Shown: positions 36,258-44,363, counted from the first letter of the stretch. The stretch is 64,000 nt of DNA from Muribaculaceae bacterium (GCA_017454355.1 JAFTDD010000011.1:1-64000), one strand, 5' to 3'. Made by a program: numbers and translations. Notes: generated by a model from the letters alone, not told the origin.

Positions 36258-36812
36258 ATGGAAAGTAACGGTAAAGAACAATGGTTTGCCATCAGGGTGA
36301 CTTACTGTCGCGAGATGAAAGTGAAGGCCGAACTCGATGAGTTGGGCGTGAATTGCTTTGTGCCGATGCGTGTGGTGAAGCGAATGGTGGGGGAGCGGCT
36401 GGTGAAGCGTGAAGTGCCGTCGGTCCACAACTTGGTCTTTGTCCGCTGCACACGCGCTTGGCTGACGGAATATAAGCAACACACCGAGTTGCCCGTGCGC
36501 TATGTGATGGATCGTGAGCGTCACGCGCCACTCGTGATTCCCGACGACCAGATGGCGAGTTTTATCGCTGTGGCCGGTAGCGGCAGCGAGGATGTCGTCT
36601 ATTTGCAGCCCAATGAGCAGGCGTTGCAGCGTGGCGACCGCGTGAGGATTGTCGCCGGCCTGTTTGCCGGTGCCGAGGGAGTATTGCTGCGCGTCAAGGG
36701 CGACCGACGCGTGGTGGTGTCAATTGCCGGCTTGGTGACAGTCGCCACCGCCTTTGTGCACCCCTCGCTGCTCGAGAAACTCCCCAGTCCAAGCCCGAAT
36801 GGCAAATCCTGA
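36258..36812 (+). CDS. UpxY-family NusG paralogue (transcription antiterminator), orphan
   Basis: 184 residues: an NGN domain (about 8-105; QWFAIRVTYCREMKVKAELD, VNCFVPMR, HNLVFVRCT) and a C-terminal KOW domain (about 120-165; GDRVRIVAGLFAGAEGVLLRVKGDRRVVVSI). In Bacteroides, UpxY proteins are the first genes of capsule operons and let polymerase read through the leader. Here no polysaccharide operon follows: the next gene is a REP-type transposase, then dgt. It either acts at a distance or lost its operon when the repeat cassettes arrived. Confidence 0.8.
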   Translation: MESNGKEQWFAIRVTYCREMKVKAELDELGVNCFVPMRVVKRMVGERLVKREVPSVHNLVFVRCTRAWLTEYKQHTELPVRYVMDRERHAPLVIPDDQMASFIAVAGSGSEDVVYLQPNEQALQRGDRVRIVAGLFAGAEGVLLRVKGDRRVVVSIAGLVTVATAFVHPSLLEKLPSPSPNGKS

Positions 36813-36820
36813 ACCTACGA

Positions 36821-36885
36821 TGTAGGGACACAATTTATTGTGTCCACCCCTGAGGCATATGGACACAATAAATTGTGTCCCTACA
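36821..36885. repeat. REP-2 element, left of transposase 2
   Basis: TGTAGGGACACAATTTATTG then TGTCC, a 14-base spacer region, then GGACACAATAAATTGTGTCC then CTACA. Each arm is itself a palindrome and the two arms also pair with each other. Confidence 0.85.
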
Positions 36886-36950
36886 AAACGTTGATATACA
36901 AAACTATTACTGCTTTAAAACTCTATCATTGTTTATCCGAAAAATCTATA

Positions 36951-37475
36951 ATGATGCAATATCACGAAAGAAAATCACCACGTGCTCCATGGCATGATTA
37001 TGGAGGCGGAATATATTTCGTTACCATTGTAACACATAATAGACTACCCTTTTTGGGGCAGGTTCGTGATAATATAATGTGCCTTTCTCTAGAAGGAATG
37101 ATTACTAGCGAAAATCTTATAGCAATACCAACTATGTACCAGTTTGTTGAGTTATATAATCATGTTGTTATGCCCAACCATCTTCATTTGTTGTTGGGAA
37201 TAAGTGTAGATAAAACTCCACGAAATGCCCGAGCAAATGATATCGATAAAGACAATGCTTTTTTTAGGGATTGGGCAGGTACGTTGTCTGTCCTCATTCG
37301 TCAGATTAAATCACGGATTTCTTATCAGATACATTCGATAAACAGTCGTTTTTCGTGGCAGGGTAGATATCATGATCATATTGTTAGAGATGAACGGTCG
37401 TTCAATATGATTCATGAATATATAACAAATAATCCAGAACGTTGGAAAGATGATATATTCAATAATGAGGAATAA
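36951..37475 (+). CDS. REP-associated tyrosine transposase (RAYT), cassette 2
   Basis: 174 residues from the ATG at 36951; an in-frame start at 36840 lies inside the REP element and is less likely. Typical RAYT motifs: GGGIYFVTIVTHNRLPFLG, the HUH motif in HVVMPNHLHLLLGI, the linker W-Q-G-R-Y-H-D-H-I-V-R (FSWQGRYHDHIVRD) and the C-terminal YITNNPERWKDD. RAYTs are single-copy domesticated Y1 transposases that cut at REP hairpins. The gene is bracketed by REP-2 copies (36821-36885 and 37485-37656). It is AT-rich and unrelated in detail to transposase 1, so the two cassettes are independent. Confidence 0.92.
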   Translation: MMQYHERKSPRAPWHDYGGGIYFVTIVTHNRLPFLGQVRDNIMCLSLEGMITSENLIAIPTMYQFVELYNHVVMPNHLHLLLGISVDKTPRNARANDIDKDNAFFRDWAGTLSVLIRQIKSRISYQIHSINSRFSWQGRYHDHIVRDERSFNMIHEYITNNPERWKDDIFNNEE

Positions 37476-37484
37476 TGTTGAGAT

Positions 37485-37656
37485 TTGTAGGGACACAATT
37501 CATTGTGTCCATGTGCCTCACAAGGGTGGACACAATAAATTGTGTCCCTACATCCGTTGCAATGCGAATACGGCGGGGTGGACACAATAAATTGTGTCCC
37601 TACATCCGTTGCAATGCGAATACGGCGGGGTGGACACAATAAATTGTGTCCCTACA
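37485..37656. repeat. REP-2 cluster with 52-base tandem repeats
   Basis: One paired element (TTGTAGGGACACAATTCATT...CCCTACA) continues into two further copies of GGACACAATAAATTGTGTCC. The three right-hand copies start at 37528, 37580 and 37632, an exact 52-base period with identical spacer TCCGTTGCAATGCGAATACG. It ends 24 bases before the dgt start. Confidence 0.88.
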
Positions 37657-37680
37657 GTTATTCTATATTATCTTTATATT

Positions 37681-39009
37681 ATGGATTGGAACCGATTGAT
37701 TTGTGACAAAAGGTTGGGCATGGAGAATGTCCACGATGATAATAAGGGCGGTGTGCGCAGCGAGTTTGAGCGCGACTACGACCGACTGGTATTCTCGTCG
37801 CCGTTCCGACGGCTGCAGAATAAGACTCAGGTGTTTCCGCTACCGGGCAGCATCTTTGTACACAACCGCTTGACTCATAGTCTCGAGGTCGCCTGCGTGG
37901 GCCGCTCGCTGGCCGGCGAGGTGGTGCAGCGGCTGCTGCCGGGTTATCAAGGCACACCGGCGGGGGAGCGACTGCCGGCCATAGGCGAGATTGTCGCGGC
38001 CGCCTGTCTGGCCCATGACCTGGGCAACCCGCCCTTTGGCCACTCGGGTGAGAAAACCATCGGCGCGTATTTTGTCGAGGGCCGCGGTCGCGAACTGCGC
38101 GACAACTTCACCGAGGCGCAGTGGGCCGATCTGGTCCACTTTGAGGGTAACGCCAACTCGCTCCGCACCCTTGTGCACCGCTTCAACGGGCGCCGTCCCG
38201 GCGGCTTCGCGATGACCTATAGCACGCTGGCCTCGATTGTCAAGTACCCTTATTCATCGCTCCACGCCGGCAAGGGTCACGGCAAATTCGGCTTTTTCAC
38301 CACCGAGGCCGACACCTTTGCACGCATCGCTGGTGAACTGGGACTGCTTCAACTATCGGCCGACAGTTGGTGCCGCCACCCGTTGGTCTACCTTGTGGAG
38401 GCCGCCGACGACATCTGCTATCAGGTGATGGATATTGAGGACGGCCACAAACTCAAACTCATTGGCACCGACGAGACCATCGAACTGTTGCTCGCATTCT
38501 TTGACGACGAGCGCCGTGCCCACATGCGGCAGGTGATGACCCTCGTTGACGACCCCAACGAGAAAGTGGGTTACCTGCGTTCATGTGTGGTGGGACTGCT
38601 TGTGAGGGAGTGTGCCACGGTGTTTGCCGAGCATGAGGCCGAGATACTCGCGGGCGAGTTCAGCGGCACGCTCATCGAGAACATCGGCGAGCGTGCGGCG
38701 GCTGGTTATGCGCGTTGCAGCGAGTTGGCCTATCGCCGCCTCTATCGCGCGGGCTATGTCGTCGACATCGACCTGGCAGGCAGCCGCATCATCACGCTGC
38801 TGCTCGACAAACTCATCGAGGCCGTGCTGCACCCCGAGCGCAACTACTCACAGTTGCTGCTGAACAAATTCCCGCAGCAGTATGACGTCCATGCGCCCAC
38901 CACTTTTGAGAAGGTGCAGGCCGTGCTCGACCACATCAGCGCCATGACCGACGTGTACGCCCTCAACCTTTACCGCCAACTCGACGGCATCTCCCTGCCC
39001 ACCGTCTGA
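37681..39009 (+). CDS. dgt: Deoxyguanosinetriphosphate triphosphohydrolase (dGTPase)
   Basis: 442 residues from the ATG at 37681; the frame runs upstream through REP-2 DNA but that part is not protein-like. HD-domain signatures: RRLQNKTQVFPL, NRLTHSLEVACVGRSL and AACLAHDLGNPPFGHSGE. The enzyme splits dGTP (or other dNTPs) into deoxynucleoside and tripolyphosphate, tuning dNTP pools and sometimes limiting phage. Neighbouring tdk is also a deoxynucleotide enzyme. Confidence 0.93.
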   Translation: MDWNRLICDKRLGMENVHDDNKGGVRSEFERDYDRLVFSSPFRRLQNKTQVFPLPGSIFVHNRLTHSLEVACVGRSLAGEVVQRLLPGYQGTPAGERLPAIGEIVAAACLAHDLGNPPFGHSGEKTIGAYFVEGRGRELRDNFTEAQWADLVHFEGNANSLRTLVHRFNGRRPGGFAMTYSTLASIVKYPYSSLHAGKGHGKFGFFTTEADTFARIAGELGLLQLSADSWCRHPLVYLVEAADDICYQVMDIEDGHKLKLIGTDETIELLLAFFDDERRAHMRQVMTLVDDPNEKVGYLRSCVVGLLVRECATVFAEHEAEILAGEFSGTLIENIGERAAAGYARCSELAYRRLYRAGYVVDIDLAGSRIITLLLDKLIEAVLHPERNYSQLLLNKFPQQYDVHAPTTFEKVQAVLDHISAMTDVYALNLYRQLDGISLPTV

Positions 39010-39034
39010 CCTCGGTGCTCTCATACGCGGCAAC

Positions 39035-39072
39035 CAATTGTAGGGGCAGAATAAATTCTGCCCCTACAATTG
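39035..39072. repeat. REP-2b palindrome (GGGGCAGAATAAATTCTGCCCC)
   Basis: A 38-base palindrome, CAATTGTAGGGGCAGAATAA to CCCCTACAATTG. It has the same layout as REP-2 (GTAGGG, arm, AATAAATT, arm, CCCTAC) but different stem bases. A paired version is at 62028-62091. Confidence 0.8.
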
Positions 39073-39095
39073 TACCATACTTCATACTTTTTTTG

Positions 39096-39103
39096 TACTT
39101 TTG
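39096..39103 (+). promoter_or_regulatory. -7 promoter box for tdk
   Basis: TACTTTTG, 18 bases before the tdk start codon. Confidence 0.65.
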
Positions 39104-39121
39104 TGCAAAAATCGATAGACA

Positions 39122-39748
39122 ATGAATCGACAAGGAAAACTATACTTCCGTTACGGCACGATGGGCAGCGCTAAAACCGCGTTGCTGCTCACTCAGGCCT
39201 ACAATTTTGAGGAACGCGGCATGCAATACCTGTGCATGAAACCCATTATCGACAACCGCGAGGGCGACAACGTGATACGCTCACGCATCGGCATCGAGCG
39301 CCGCTGCGAGTGGATTTATCCCGACACTGACCTCTATGTGACGCTATGCGCCATGTTTGGCCGCGACGGTATCAAGAAGGACTGGATCCTCATCGACGAG
39401 GTGCAGTTCCTCAAAGCGTCGCAAATCGACCAACTCGCGCGGTTGGTCGACGACTTCGGCATCAACGTGGTGTGCTACGGCCTGCGCACCGACTTCCAGA
39501 GCAACCTTTTCGAGGGCTCGCGGCGTCTGTTTGAGTTGGCTGACAGCATCGACGAGATTAAGAGCACCTGCACTTGCGGACGCAAGACCATCATTAACGC
39601 ACGCATCGACCGTGCCGGCAACATAGTGATGGCCGGCGACCAGGTGGAGATTGGCGGCGATGACAAGTATGTGGCACTATGCCGAAACTGCTGGCGCAAT
39701 CGCCGCATCGAGAGCACACGCCGCAACGCAATCCCCTTTGAGGACTGA
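39122..39748 (+). CDS. tdk: Thymidine kinase (type II)
   Basis: 208 residues. P-loop YGTMGSAKT (11-19), DEVQFL metal/Walker B motif, YGLRTDFQSNLFEGSRRL lasso region, and a zinc site made by CTCGRK and CRNC. Phosphorylates thymidine and deoxyuridine for salvage. Full length. Confidence 0.96.
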   Translation: MNRQGKLYFRYGTMGSAKTALLLTQAYNFEERGMQYLCMKPIIDNREGDNVIRSRIGIERRCEWIYPDTDLYVTLCAMFGRDGIKKDWILIDEVQFLKASQIDQLARLVDDFGINVVCYGLRTDFQSNLFEGSRRLFELADSIDEIKSTCTCGRKTIINARIDRAGNIVMAGDQVEIGGDDKYVALCRNCWRNRRIESTRRNAIPFED

Positions 39749-39754
39749 TGTGGA

Positions 39755-39838
39755 GGCCTCCCCCATCCCCTCCTGAAGGAGGGGTGTCTGGTTTCGCAAT
39801 TGCCAACACCCCTCCTTTAGGAGGGGTGGGGGGAGGCC
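39755..39838. terminator. Paired family E hairpins between convergent genes
   Basis: Two family E copies in opposite orientation (GGCCTCCCCCATCCCCTCCT... and ...AGGAGGGGTGGGGGGAGGCC) form one long stem of about 35 bases. It lies exactly between tdk and the leftward holin-like gene, so it could end both transcripts. Confidence 0.65.
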
Positions 39839-39841
39839 CGA

Positions 39842-40177
39842 TTACTTGCCGAAGATGAGATTCACGAGCCAGGTCATCACGCTCAACACAAGGCTGAACC
39901 CGAGCGCCCACCAGAAGCCGTCGACGGTGAACGAGTCAAGGAACCATGCGCATAGCATCACCATCAGCGCGTTTATCACCAGGATGAACAAGCCCAAGGT
40001 GACAATGGTCAGCGGCAACGCGAGAATTTTGGCCACCGGGCGCACCAGTGCGTTGATTACGCCCAGCACGATGGCGACAAAAATGGCGTGCCACCATGGC
40101 TCGATGTGTACTCCGGCGCTCATAATCCATGCCGTGAGACACACGGCAATCGTTGATCCGAGTAATGATTTGATCAT
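39842..40177 (-). CDS. Phage holin family 4 (YvlD-like) membrane protein
   Basis: 111 residues from the ATG at 40177 (a TTG at 40183 is alternative). Four hydrophobic segments: GSTIAVCLTAWIMSA, WWHAIFVAIVLGVINALV, ILALPLTIVTLGLFILVINAL and FWWALGFSLVLSVMTWLV. The GVINALVRPV motif is typical of this family, which despite its name occurs widely in non-phage bacterial membranes. Role unknown; no lysis genes nearby. Confidence 0.75.
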   Translation of the reverse strand: MIKSLLGSTIAVCLTAWIMSAGVHIEPWWHAIFVAIVLGVINALVRPVAKILALPLTIVTLGLFILVINALMVMLCAWFLDSFTVDGFWWALGFSLVLSVMTWLVNLIFGK

Positions 40178-40283
40178 AGGCAATAAAAAATGTTTTAAGG
40201 CTCTTAAAAATTCTTACAAGCCGTAAAATTATAACTTTTCCGGCACAAATGCAAATTTTGTGCCATTAATCAACCCAAAAAAC

Positions 40284-41195
40284 ATGTCAGTGAGCAAAAA
40301 TATTCTGTCGATGGCCCACGATTACCTGATGATTGCGCTGGGTCTGGCCTGCTACGCGTTTGGCTTCACCGCCTTTATACTGCCCGAGAAGGTTGTTACC
40401 GGCGGCGTGACCGGTCTGTCGTCGCTACTGTACTTCGCCTTTGACTGGAACGTGGCCGTCACCTATTATCTCATCAATGCCGCATTGCTGGCTGTCGCCT
40501 TCCGCACCGTGGGCAAGCAGTTCGTCATTCGCACCATCGTCGGCGCCACGCTCGCCACTTTCTATATCGGCGTGATGCAACCGCTCTTTCCCGAGCCAAT
40601 CGTTGCCCAACAGCCGTTTATGAATATCATTATCGGCGCCTTGCTGTGTGGCGTTGGCATCGGCACAGTCTTTGTCAACAACGGCAGCACCGCCGGCACT
40701 GATATCATCGCCGCTGTGGTCACAAAGCACACCACCATTTCCTTTGGCCGCATGATGCTTTACACCGACATGGTGATAATTTGTTCGAGTTACGCGCTCT
40801 TCCATAGCATCGACAAAATAGTGTTTGCCCTCATCTTCATGATTATCAACTCTTTTACTGCCGACTGGGTGATCAATAACAATCGGCAGAGTTACCAGTT
40901 CTTCATTATCTCCAAGCGGTGGGAAGATATCGCCAACGCCGTCAACAACGAGGCGCACCGCGGCTGCACGGTGCTCTCGGGCATGGGGTGGTACAGCAAG
41001 CATGAGGTGAAGATTGTGATGGTGATGTGCCGCCGGCTTGAGAGCGTCCACCTGATGCGTATTATCAAACGCACTGACCCCGAGGCGTTCATTACCCAGG
41101 CCAAGGTGAGCGGCGTTTTCGGACAGGGCTTCGACGAGATGAAGGTCAAGATAGGCCCATCCGCCGCCTCAACCACCGCCTCCACCGAAGCCTAA
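40284..41195 (+). CDS. YitT family membrane protein
   Basis: 303 residues from the ATG at 40284 (the frame opens at a GTG at 40260). Five or six transmembrane helices with AFGFTAFILPEKVVTGGVTGLSSLL, NNGSTAGTDIIAAVVTKHTTISFGRMM and the C-terminal DUF2179 domain (GCTVLSGMGWYSKHEVKIVMVMCRRLE...KVSGVFGQGFDEMK). The DUF2179 part resembles small-ligand-binding PII-like folds. Transport substrate unknown. Confidence 0.88.
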   Translation: MSVSKNILSMAHDYLMIALGLACYAFGFTAFILPEKVVTGGVTGLSSLLYFAFDWNVAVTYYLINAALLAVAFRTVGKQFVIRTIVGATLATFYIGVMQPLFPEPIVAQQPFMNIIIGALLCGVGIGTVFVNNGSTAGTDIIAAVVTKHTTISFGRMMLYTDMVIICSSYALFHSIDKIVFALIFMIINSFTADWVINNNRQSYQFFIISKRWEDIANAVNNEAHRGCTVLSGMGWYSKHEVKIVMVMCRRLESVHLMRIIKRTDPEAFITQAKVSGVFGQGFDEMKVKIGPSAASTTASTEA

Positions 41196-41221
41196 TCGGC
41201 AAAATGTCGCGGTAATTTTTT

Positions 41222-41350
41222 TACACGAATATCCATTAATTTTAGACAGGAGAACAAGAGGGCTTTTAACATTAATATCCATTAATATTCATTAATCATG
41301 GTCACAGAGTTGTTGTTTTGAAAATAATTAATTAATGGAGATTCGTGTTA
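41222..41350. repeat. Inverted-repeat family C with octamer AACAAGAG insert
   Basis: Left arm ACACGAATATCCATTAATTT pairs with right arm ATTAATTAATGGAGATTCGT then GTT. Inside it, ACAGGAGAACAAGAGGGCTT (41246-41265) belongs to the AACAAGAG octamer group also seen at 52008 and 60254. The gap 41196-41516 has no gene. Confidence 0.6.
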
Positions 41351-41516
41351 AATAATAAATCGCGACTTTTGTTGTGGGTTAAATGTTGTGAGAATGTTGA
41401 CATAAAGTTGATGTTTTTTTAAATTATCTGGTGTTTCAACATCTCACTTCACGTCACGTCATTTTTTGCCTGCTAGCGTGTCGTCTTGACTGTCAACTAA
41501 TTGGCGTGTTGATGTA

Positions 41517-41546
41517 AAATAAAAAGTCACCGCGATTGCGGTGACT
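41517..41546 (-). terminator. Intrinsic terminator of tRNA-Thr
   Basis: Minus strand: AGTCACCGCAATCGCGGTGA then CTTTTTATTTTA, a GC stem followed by a T-run, starting 4 bases after the tRNA 3' end. Confidence 0.85.
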
Positions 41547-41549
41547 GAG

Positions 41550-41622
41550 AGCCACGAGTGGGACTCGAACCCACGACCTTTTCGTTACGAATGAAATGCT
41601 CTACCGACTGAGCTATTGTGGC
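41550..41622 (-). tRNA. tRNA-Thr (anticodon CGT)
   Basis: 73 bases. On the minus strand: acceptor GCCACAA, D stem GCTC/GAGC with AGTCGGTA, anticodon loop TTCGTAA (anticodon CGT, reads ACG), T arm GTGGG-TTCGAGT-CCCAC and 3' acceptor TCGTGGC plus discriminator T. CCA is not encoded. Two A-C mismatches appear, one in the acceptor stem (sixth pair) and one at the loop end of the anticodon stem. Confidence 0.9.
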
Positions 41623-41653
41623 TTGACGGGGTGTTCTCTCCCCTTTGTGAGTG

Positions 41654-41661
41654 CAAAATTA
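41654..41661 (-). promoter_or_regulatory. -7 promoter box for tRNA-Thr
   Basis: TAATTTTG on the minus strand, 31 bases upstream of the tRNA 5' end. Confidence 0.65.
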
Positions 41662-41708
41662 CAACGATTTTTTGAATCCTACAAATTTTTCCGTGTTTTT
41701 TTAGATTT

Positions 41709-41741
41709 GAACATGAATTTATGGACATTCATGTTCAAAAT
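41709..41741. repeat. Family C short palindrome
   Basis: GAACATGAATTTATGGACAT then TCATGTTC, a compact hairpin sharing the ACATGAAT end of family C. It lies between the tRNA promoter and the buk stop. Confidence 0.55.
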
Positions 41742-41761
41742 CCGCAATTATTTGTGTTGTT

Positions 41762-42829
41762 TCAGTAGCATTTGACGGTGAGTTCGCCGCGCAAGGCGAG
41801 CAGGGCGTTCATCGCCAGAGCCTGCATCTCGTTTTCGCCCGGATAGACGTGGATGGGAGCCAGCCAGTCGAGGCGCTCGTGCAGGCTGTCGATGACATAT
41901 TGCTCATGGGCCATACCGCCGGTGATGAGGATGGCGTCCACATGGCCGCGCAGTGTGGCGCCGTGGGCGGCAATAGCCTTGGCAGTGTGGTAGAGCATAG
42001 CGTCGACAATCAGCCGTGCGTGAGCATCGCCGTCGCTCACTCGTCGCAGCGCTTCGCGCATGTCGTTGGTGCCCAAATGGGCACTCATGCCGGCTTGGCC
42101 AGCGATGCGCCGTTGCCACTCCTGCTGCGTGTATTTGCCGCTATAGCACAGGTTCACCAGGGTACCGGCCGGCAGGGTGCCGGCGCGCTCCGGCGAGAAT
42201 GGTCCGTCGCCGTTCAGGGCGTTGTTGACATCCACGGCGCGGCCGTGCTCATGGGCCGCGATGGAGATGCCTCCGCCCAAGTGGCATATAATCAGATTGA
42301 GGTCCTCATAGCGGCAACCTCGCTCTCGCGCGAAGCGTCGTGCGATGGCTCGCTGGTTGAGCGCGTGCCAGATGCAGTAGTGCGGCATCAGCGGTGACCC
42401 GGTCACGCGAGCCCATTCGTTCAGTTCGTCCACGCTGCCGGGGTCTGCCACCAGACATAAGCAGCCCGGGGTCTCGTTTGCTACGTGTCGCGCTATGATG
42501 CACCCCAGGTCACAAGCGTGGCGGTCGACGGTGGCGCGAGTGAGTTCAATCATCTCGTCGCTCACCTCATACACGCCGCCCTCCACCGGCTTGGCAAGGC
42601 TGCCGCGGCCAATCACGGCGTCGAAGCGCAGGTCGAAGCCGGCCTCGCGCAGCGTGTCCACAACCAGTCGGTAACGGAATTCCTCTTGGTCAAATACGTC
42701 GGCAAACGGCTCCAGGTCTTGTGGAGAATGGGCAATGCTGCGTGTGAACAACGCTTGGTCGTCGCGATAAACGGCGATTTTGGTCGAGGTTGACCCTGGA
42801 TTGATAGCAAGAATGAGCATATTTGTCAT
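41762..42829 (-). CDS. buk: Butyrate kinase (acyl kinase)
   Basis: 355 residues from the ATG at 42829. Acetokinase-family motifs: NPGSTSTKIAVY, VIGRGSLAKPVEGGVYEV, HLGGGISIAAH, NALNGDGPFSPERAGTLP and ILITGGMAHE. It converts butyryl-phosphate (or a branched-chain acyl-phosphate) plus ADP to the acid plus ATP. Its start lies 7 bases after the ptb stop, the classical ptb-buk arrangement. Acyl specificity cannot be read from sequence alone. Confidence 0.92.
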   Translation of the reverse strand: MTNMLILAINPGSTSTKIAVYRDDQALFTRSIAHSPQDLEPFADVFDQEEFRYRLVVDTLREAGFDLRFDAVIGRGSLAKPVEGGVYEVSDEMIELTRATVDRHACDLGCIIARHVANETPGCLCLVADPGSVDELNEWARVTGSPLMPHYCIWHALNQRAIARRFARERGCRYEDLNLIICHLGGGISIAAHEHGRAVDVNNALNGDGPFSPERAGTLPAGTLVNLCYSGKYTQQEWQRRIAGQAGMSAHLGTNDMREALRRVSDGDAHARLIVDAMLYHTAKAIAAHGATLRGHVDAILITGGMAHEQYVIDSLHERLDWLAPIHVYPGENEMQALAMNALLALRGELTVKCY

Positions 42830-42836
42830 TGGTGGG

Positions 42837-43736
42837 TTATAAGAGGATGGTGGCGGCGGCAAGGCTATGGAATTTGGTGTCGGAGTCGTCTCCGCGCGAG
42901 GGTACCACCAGTGGCACGCGCGCGCCGCACACGAGGGCGGCCGTTTTCATGTCGGCAAACAGTGTCATCGCCTTGTAGAACACGTTGCCGCTTTCTATCT
43001 CCGGGAAAACCAGTATGTCGGCGTCGCCTTGCAGCGGCGAATTGATGCCTTTGACCGCGGCAGCGTGGGCGTTGAGAACGGTCTTGATGTCGAGCGGCCC
43101 GTCCACGATGCAGTCGCCAAACTCGCCTGTGGCGGCTCGGCCGACGAGGTCGCGGTAGTGGGCGGTGACGGGGAAGTGACGCTCGTCCACTTTCTCGCTG
43201 CAATGCACCATCGCCACTCGCGGGCGGTCGATGCCCAAGCGGCGCGCCATCCGTAGCATCAGCCGCAGTTGTGCCTCGCGTTGCTCGGCATTGGGGCAGG
43301 GCAGGACCGCCACGTCGCCAAAGAGCAGCAGTTTGTGGTGGACGGGTATCTCGCCGATGGTGACGTGGGTGAGCACACCGCCCGGCTCCATCAGTCCGCA
43401 CTCTTTGTTCAGCACGGCCTTGAGCAGCACGTCGGTGTTCACCAGCCCTTTCATGATCAGTTGCGTCTTGCCTTGCCTGACGAGCGCCACTGCGACAGAT
43501 GCGGCCTCGGCCGGCGTGGCGGCCTCGACAGCCTCAAGGCGCTCAGTGCCGGGCTTGCCGGCCAACTTGGCGAGGATTTGTTCGTGGCAGCCCACGGCGA
43601 TAACGTCGGCTATGCCGTGCTCAAGAGCCATGGCCAGAGCGTTGAGCGTTGAGTCGTCCTCGGGCCACACGGCGGCAACGACCGGAGTCGCATTGCGCCC
43701 CCGTGCCATTTCATCTATTTCGATAAGGTGTTTCAT
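42837..43736 (-). CDS. ptb: Phosphate butyryltransferase
   Basis: 299 residues of the phosphate acetyl/butaryl transferase family: AALWPED-like AAVWPEDDSTLNAL, LIMKGLVNTDVLLKAVL, GEIPVHHKLLLFGDVAV, PRVAMVHCSEKV, IVDGPLDIKTVLN and ADILVFPEIESGNVFYK. It exchanges CoA for phosphate on butyryl-CoA, feeding buk. No butyryl-CoA synthesis genes are in the window, so a full butyrate pathway is not shown. Confidence 0.92.
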   Translation of the reverse strand: MKHLIEIDEMARGRNATPVVAAVWPEDDSTLNALAMALEHGIADVIAVGCHEQILAKLAGKPGTERLEAVEAATPAEAASVAVALVRQGKTQLIMKGLVNTDVLLKAVLNKECGLMEPGGVLTHVTIGEIPVHHKLLLFGDVAVLPCPNAEQREAQLRLMLRMARRLGIDRPRVAMVHCSEKVDERHFPVTAHYRDLVGRAATGEFGDCIVDGPLDIKTVLNAHAAAVKGINSPLQGDADILVFPEIESGNVFYKAMTLFADMKTAALVCGARVPLVVPSRGDDSDTKFHSLAAATILL

Positions 43737-43759
43737 CGGCCTTTTTGGTTTTCACACCA

Positions 43760-43767
43760 CAAAGGTA
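43760..43767 (-). promoter_or_regulatory. -7 promoter box for ptb-buk
   Basis: TACCTTTG on the minus strand, 23 bases upstream of the ptb start codon. Confidence 0.7.
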
Positions 43768-43808
43768 GCACATTTTTCCCGTTTATGCAATAAAGCGTCC
43801 TATTAATT

Positions 43809-44363
43809 TTAATTATGCAGTAGGGCGGTGACCAGCATCATATATGGTGGCAGTTCGCCATGTTGCGACCAGAGCAGGGGAGTGTGGAGCAGGTCGCGCG
43901 CGATGCCCTCCACGTCAAATCCGATGCTTTCCAGCGAGGGACGCATCTGCCGCGGGTGTCGGCATGGTTGTCCGTCGAGCCGCGAGCAAGGAGTGTCGCC
44001 GCAGAGTGTGCAGCGCACGCTTAGGGCGATGCTGCCCGGCAGGGCACGTTCGCGCTCGAGCAGGGCGGGCAGCATCAGCTGCCTGGCTTGGGCAAACGCG
44101 TCGGTGGCCACCTGTCGCGGGTCTGCTCCGGGTGGCAGCGGCATGAAGTCAATCTTTGTGCCGAAGATAGTGGCATTGGTGTAGCGTGCCAGCAATTGCT
44201 CCACCTGCTCCGCATCATGGGGCGGACAGCACCACAGGCGGCCGTAGGCGTCGCATTGCCGGCAGGCCGCTATGGTGCGCTCCACGTCGCGGTAGTCACG
44301 CGTCAAGGCGGCGACTGTGGTCGCCGCCTCGACGGTGTTTACTTTCCAAAGGGGTGCACTCAT
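43809..44363 (-). CDS. DUF2284 metal-binding protein
   Basis: 184 residues with two cysteine-rich signatures of DUF2284: CRQCDAYGRLWCCPPH (about 34-49) and CTLCGDTPCSRLDGQPCRHP (about 117-136), followed by MRPSLESIGFDV. The cysteine spacing suggests an iron-sulfur or zinc site. Its start codon overlaps the stop of the VWA gene by 4 bases, so the two are translationally coupled. Function not established. Confidence 0.8.
   Translation of the reverse strand: MSAPLWKVNTVEAATTVAALTRDYRDVERTIAACRQCDAYGRLWCCPPHDAEQVEQLLARYTNATIFGTKIDFMPLPPGADPRQVATDAFAQARQLMLPALLERERALPGSIALSVRCTLCGDTPCSRLDGQPCRHPRQMRPSLESIGFDVEGIARDLLHTPLLWSQHGELPPYMMLVTALLHN

Noticed and set aside
36840..36950. Upstream 37-codon extension of the RAYT
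   Set aside because: It lies in the REP-2 hairpin and has no similarity to RAYT N-termini.
37594..37680. Upstream 29-codon extension of dgt
   Set aside because: It is translated REP-2 tandem repeat and the ATG at 37681 starts the conserved protein.
39842..40177. Holin as evidence of a prophage
   Set aside because: No other phage gene is near, and this family is common in ordinary membranes.
41762..43736. A complete butyrate fermentation pathway
   Set aside because: Only the last two steps (ptb, buk) are present, and the acyl chain specificity is not readable from sequence.
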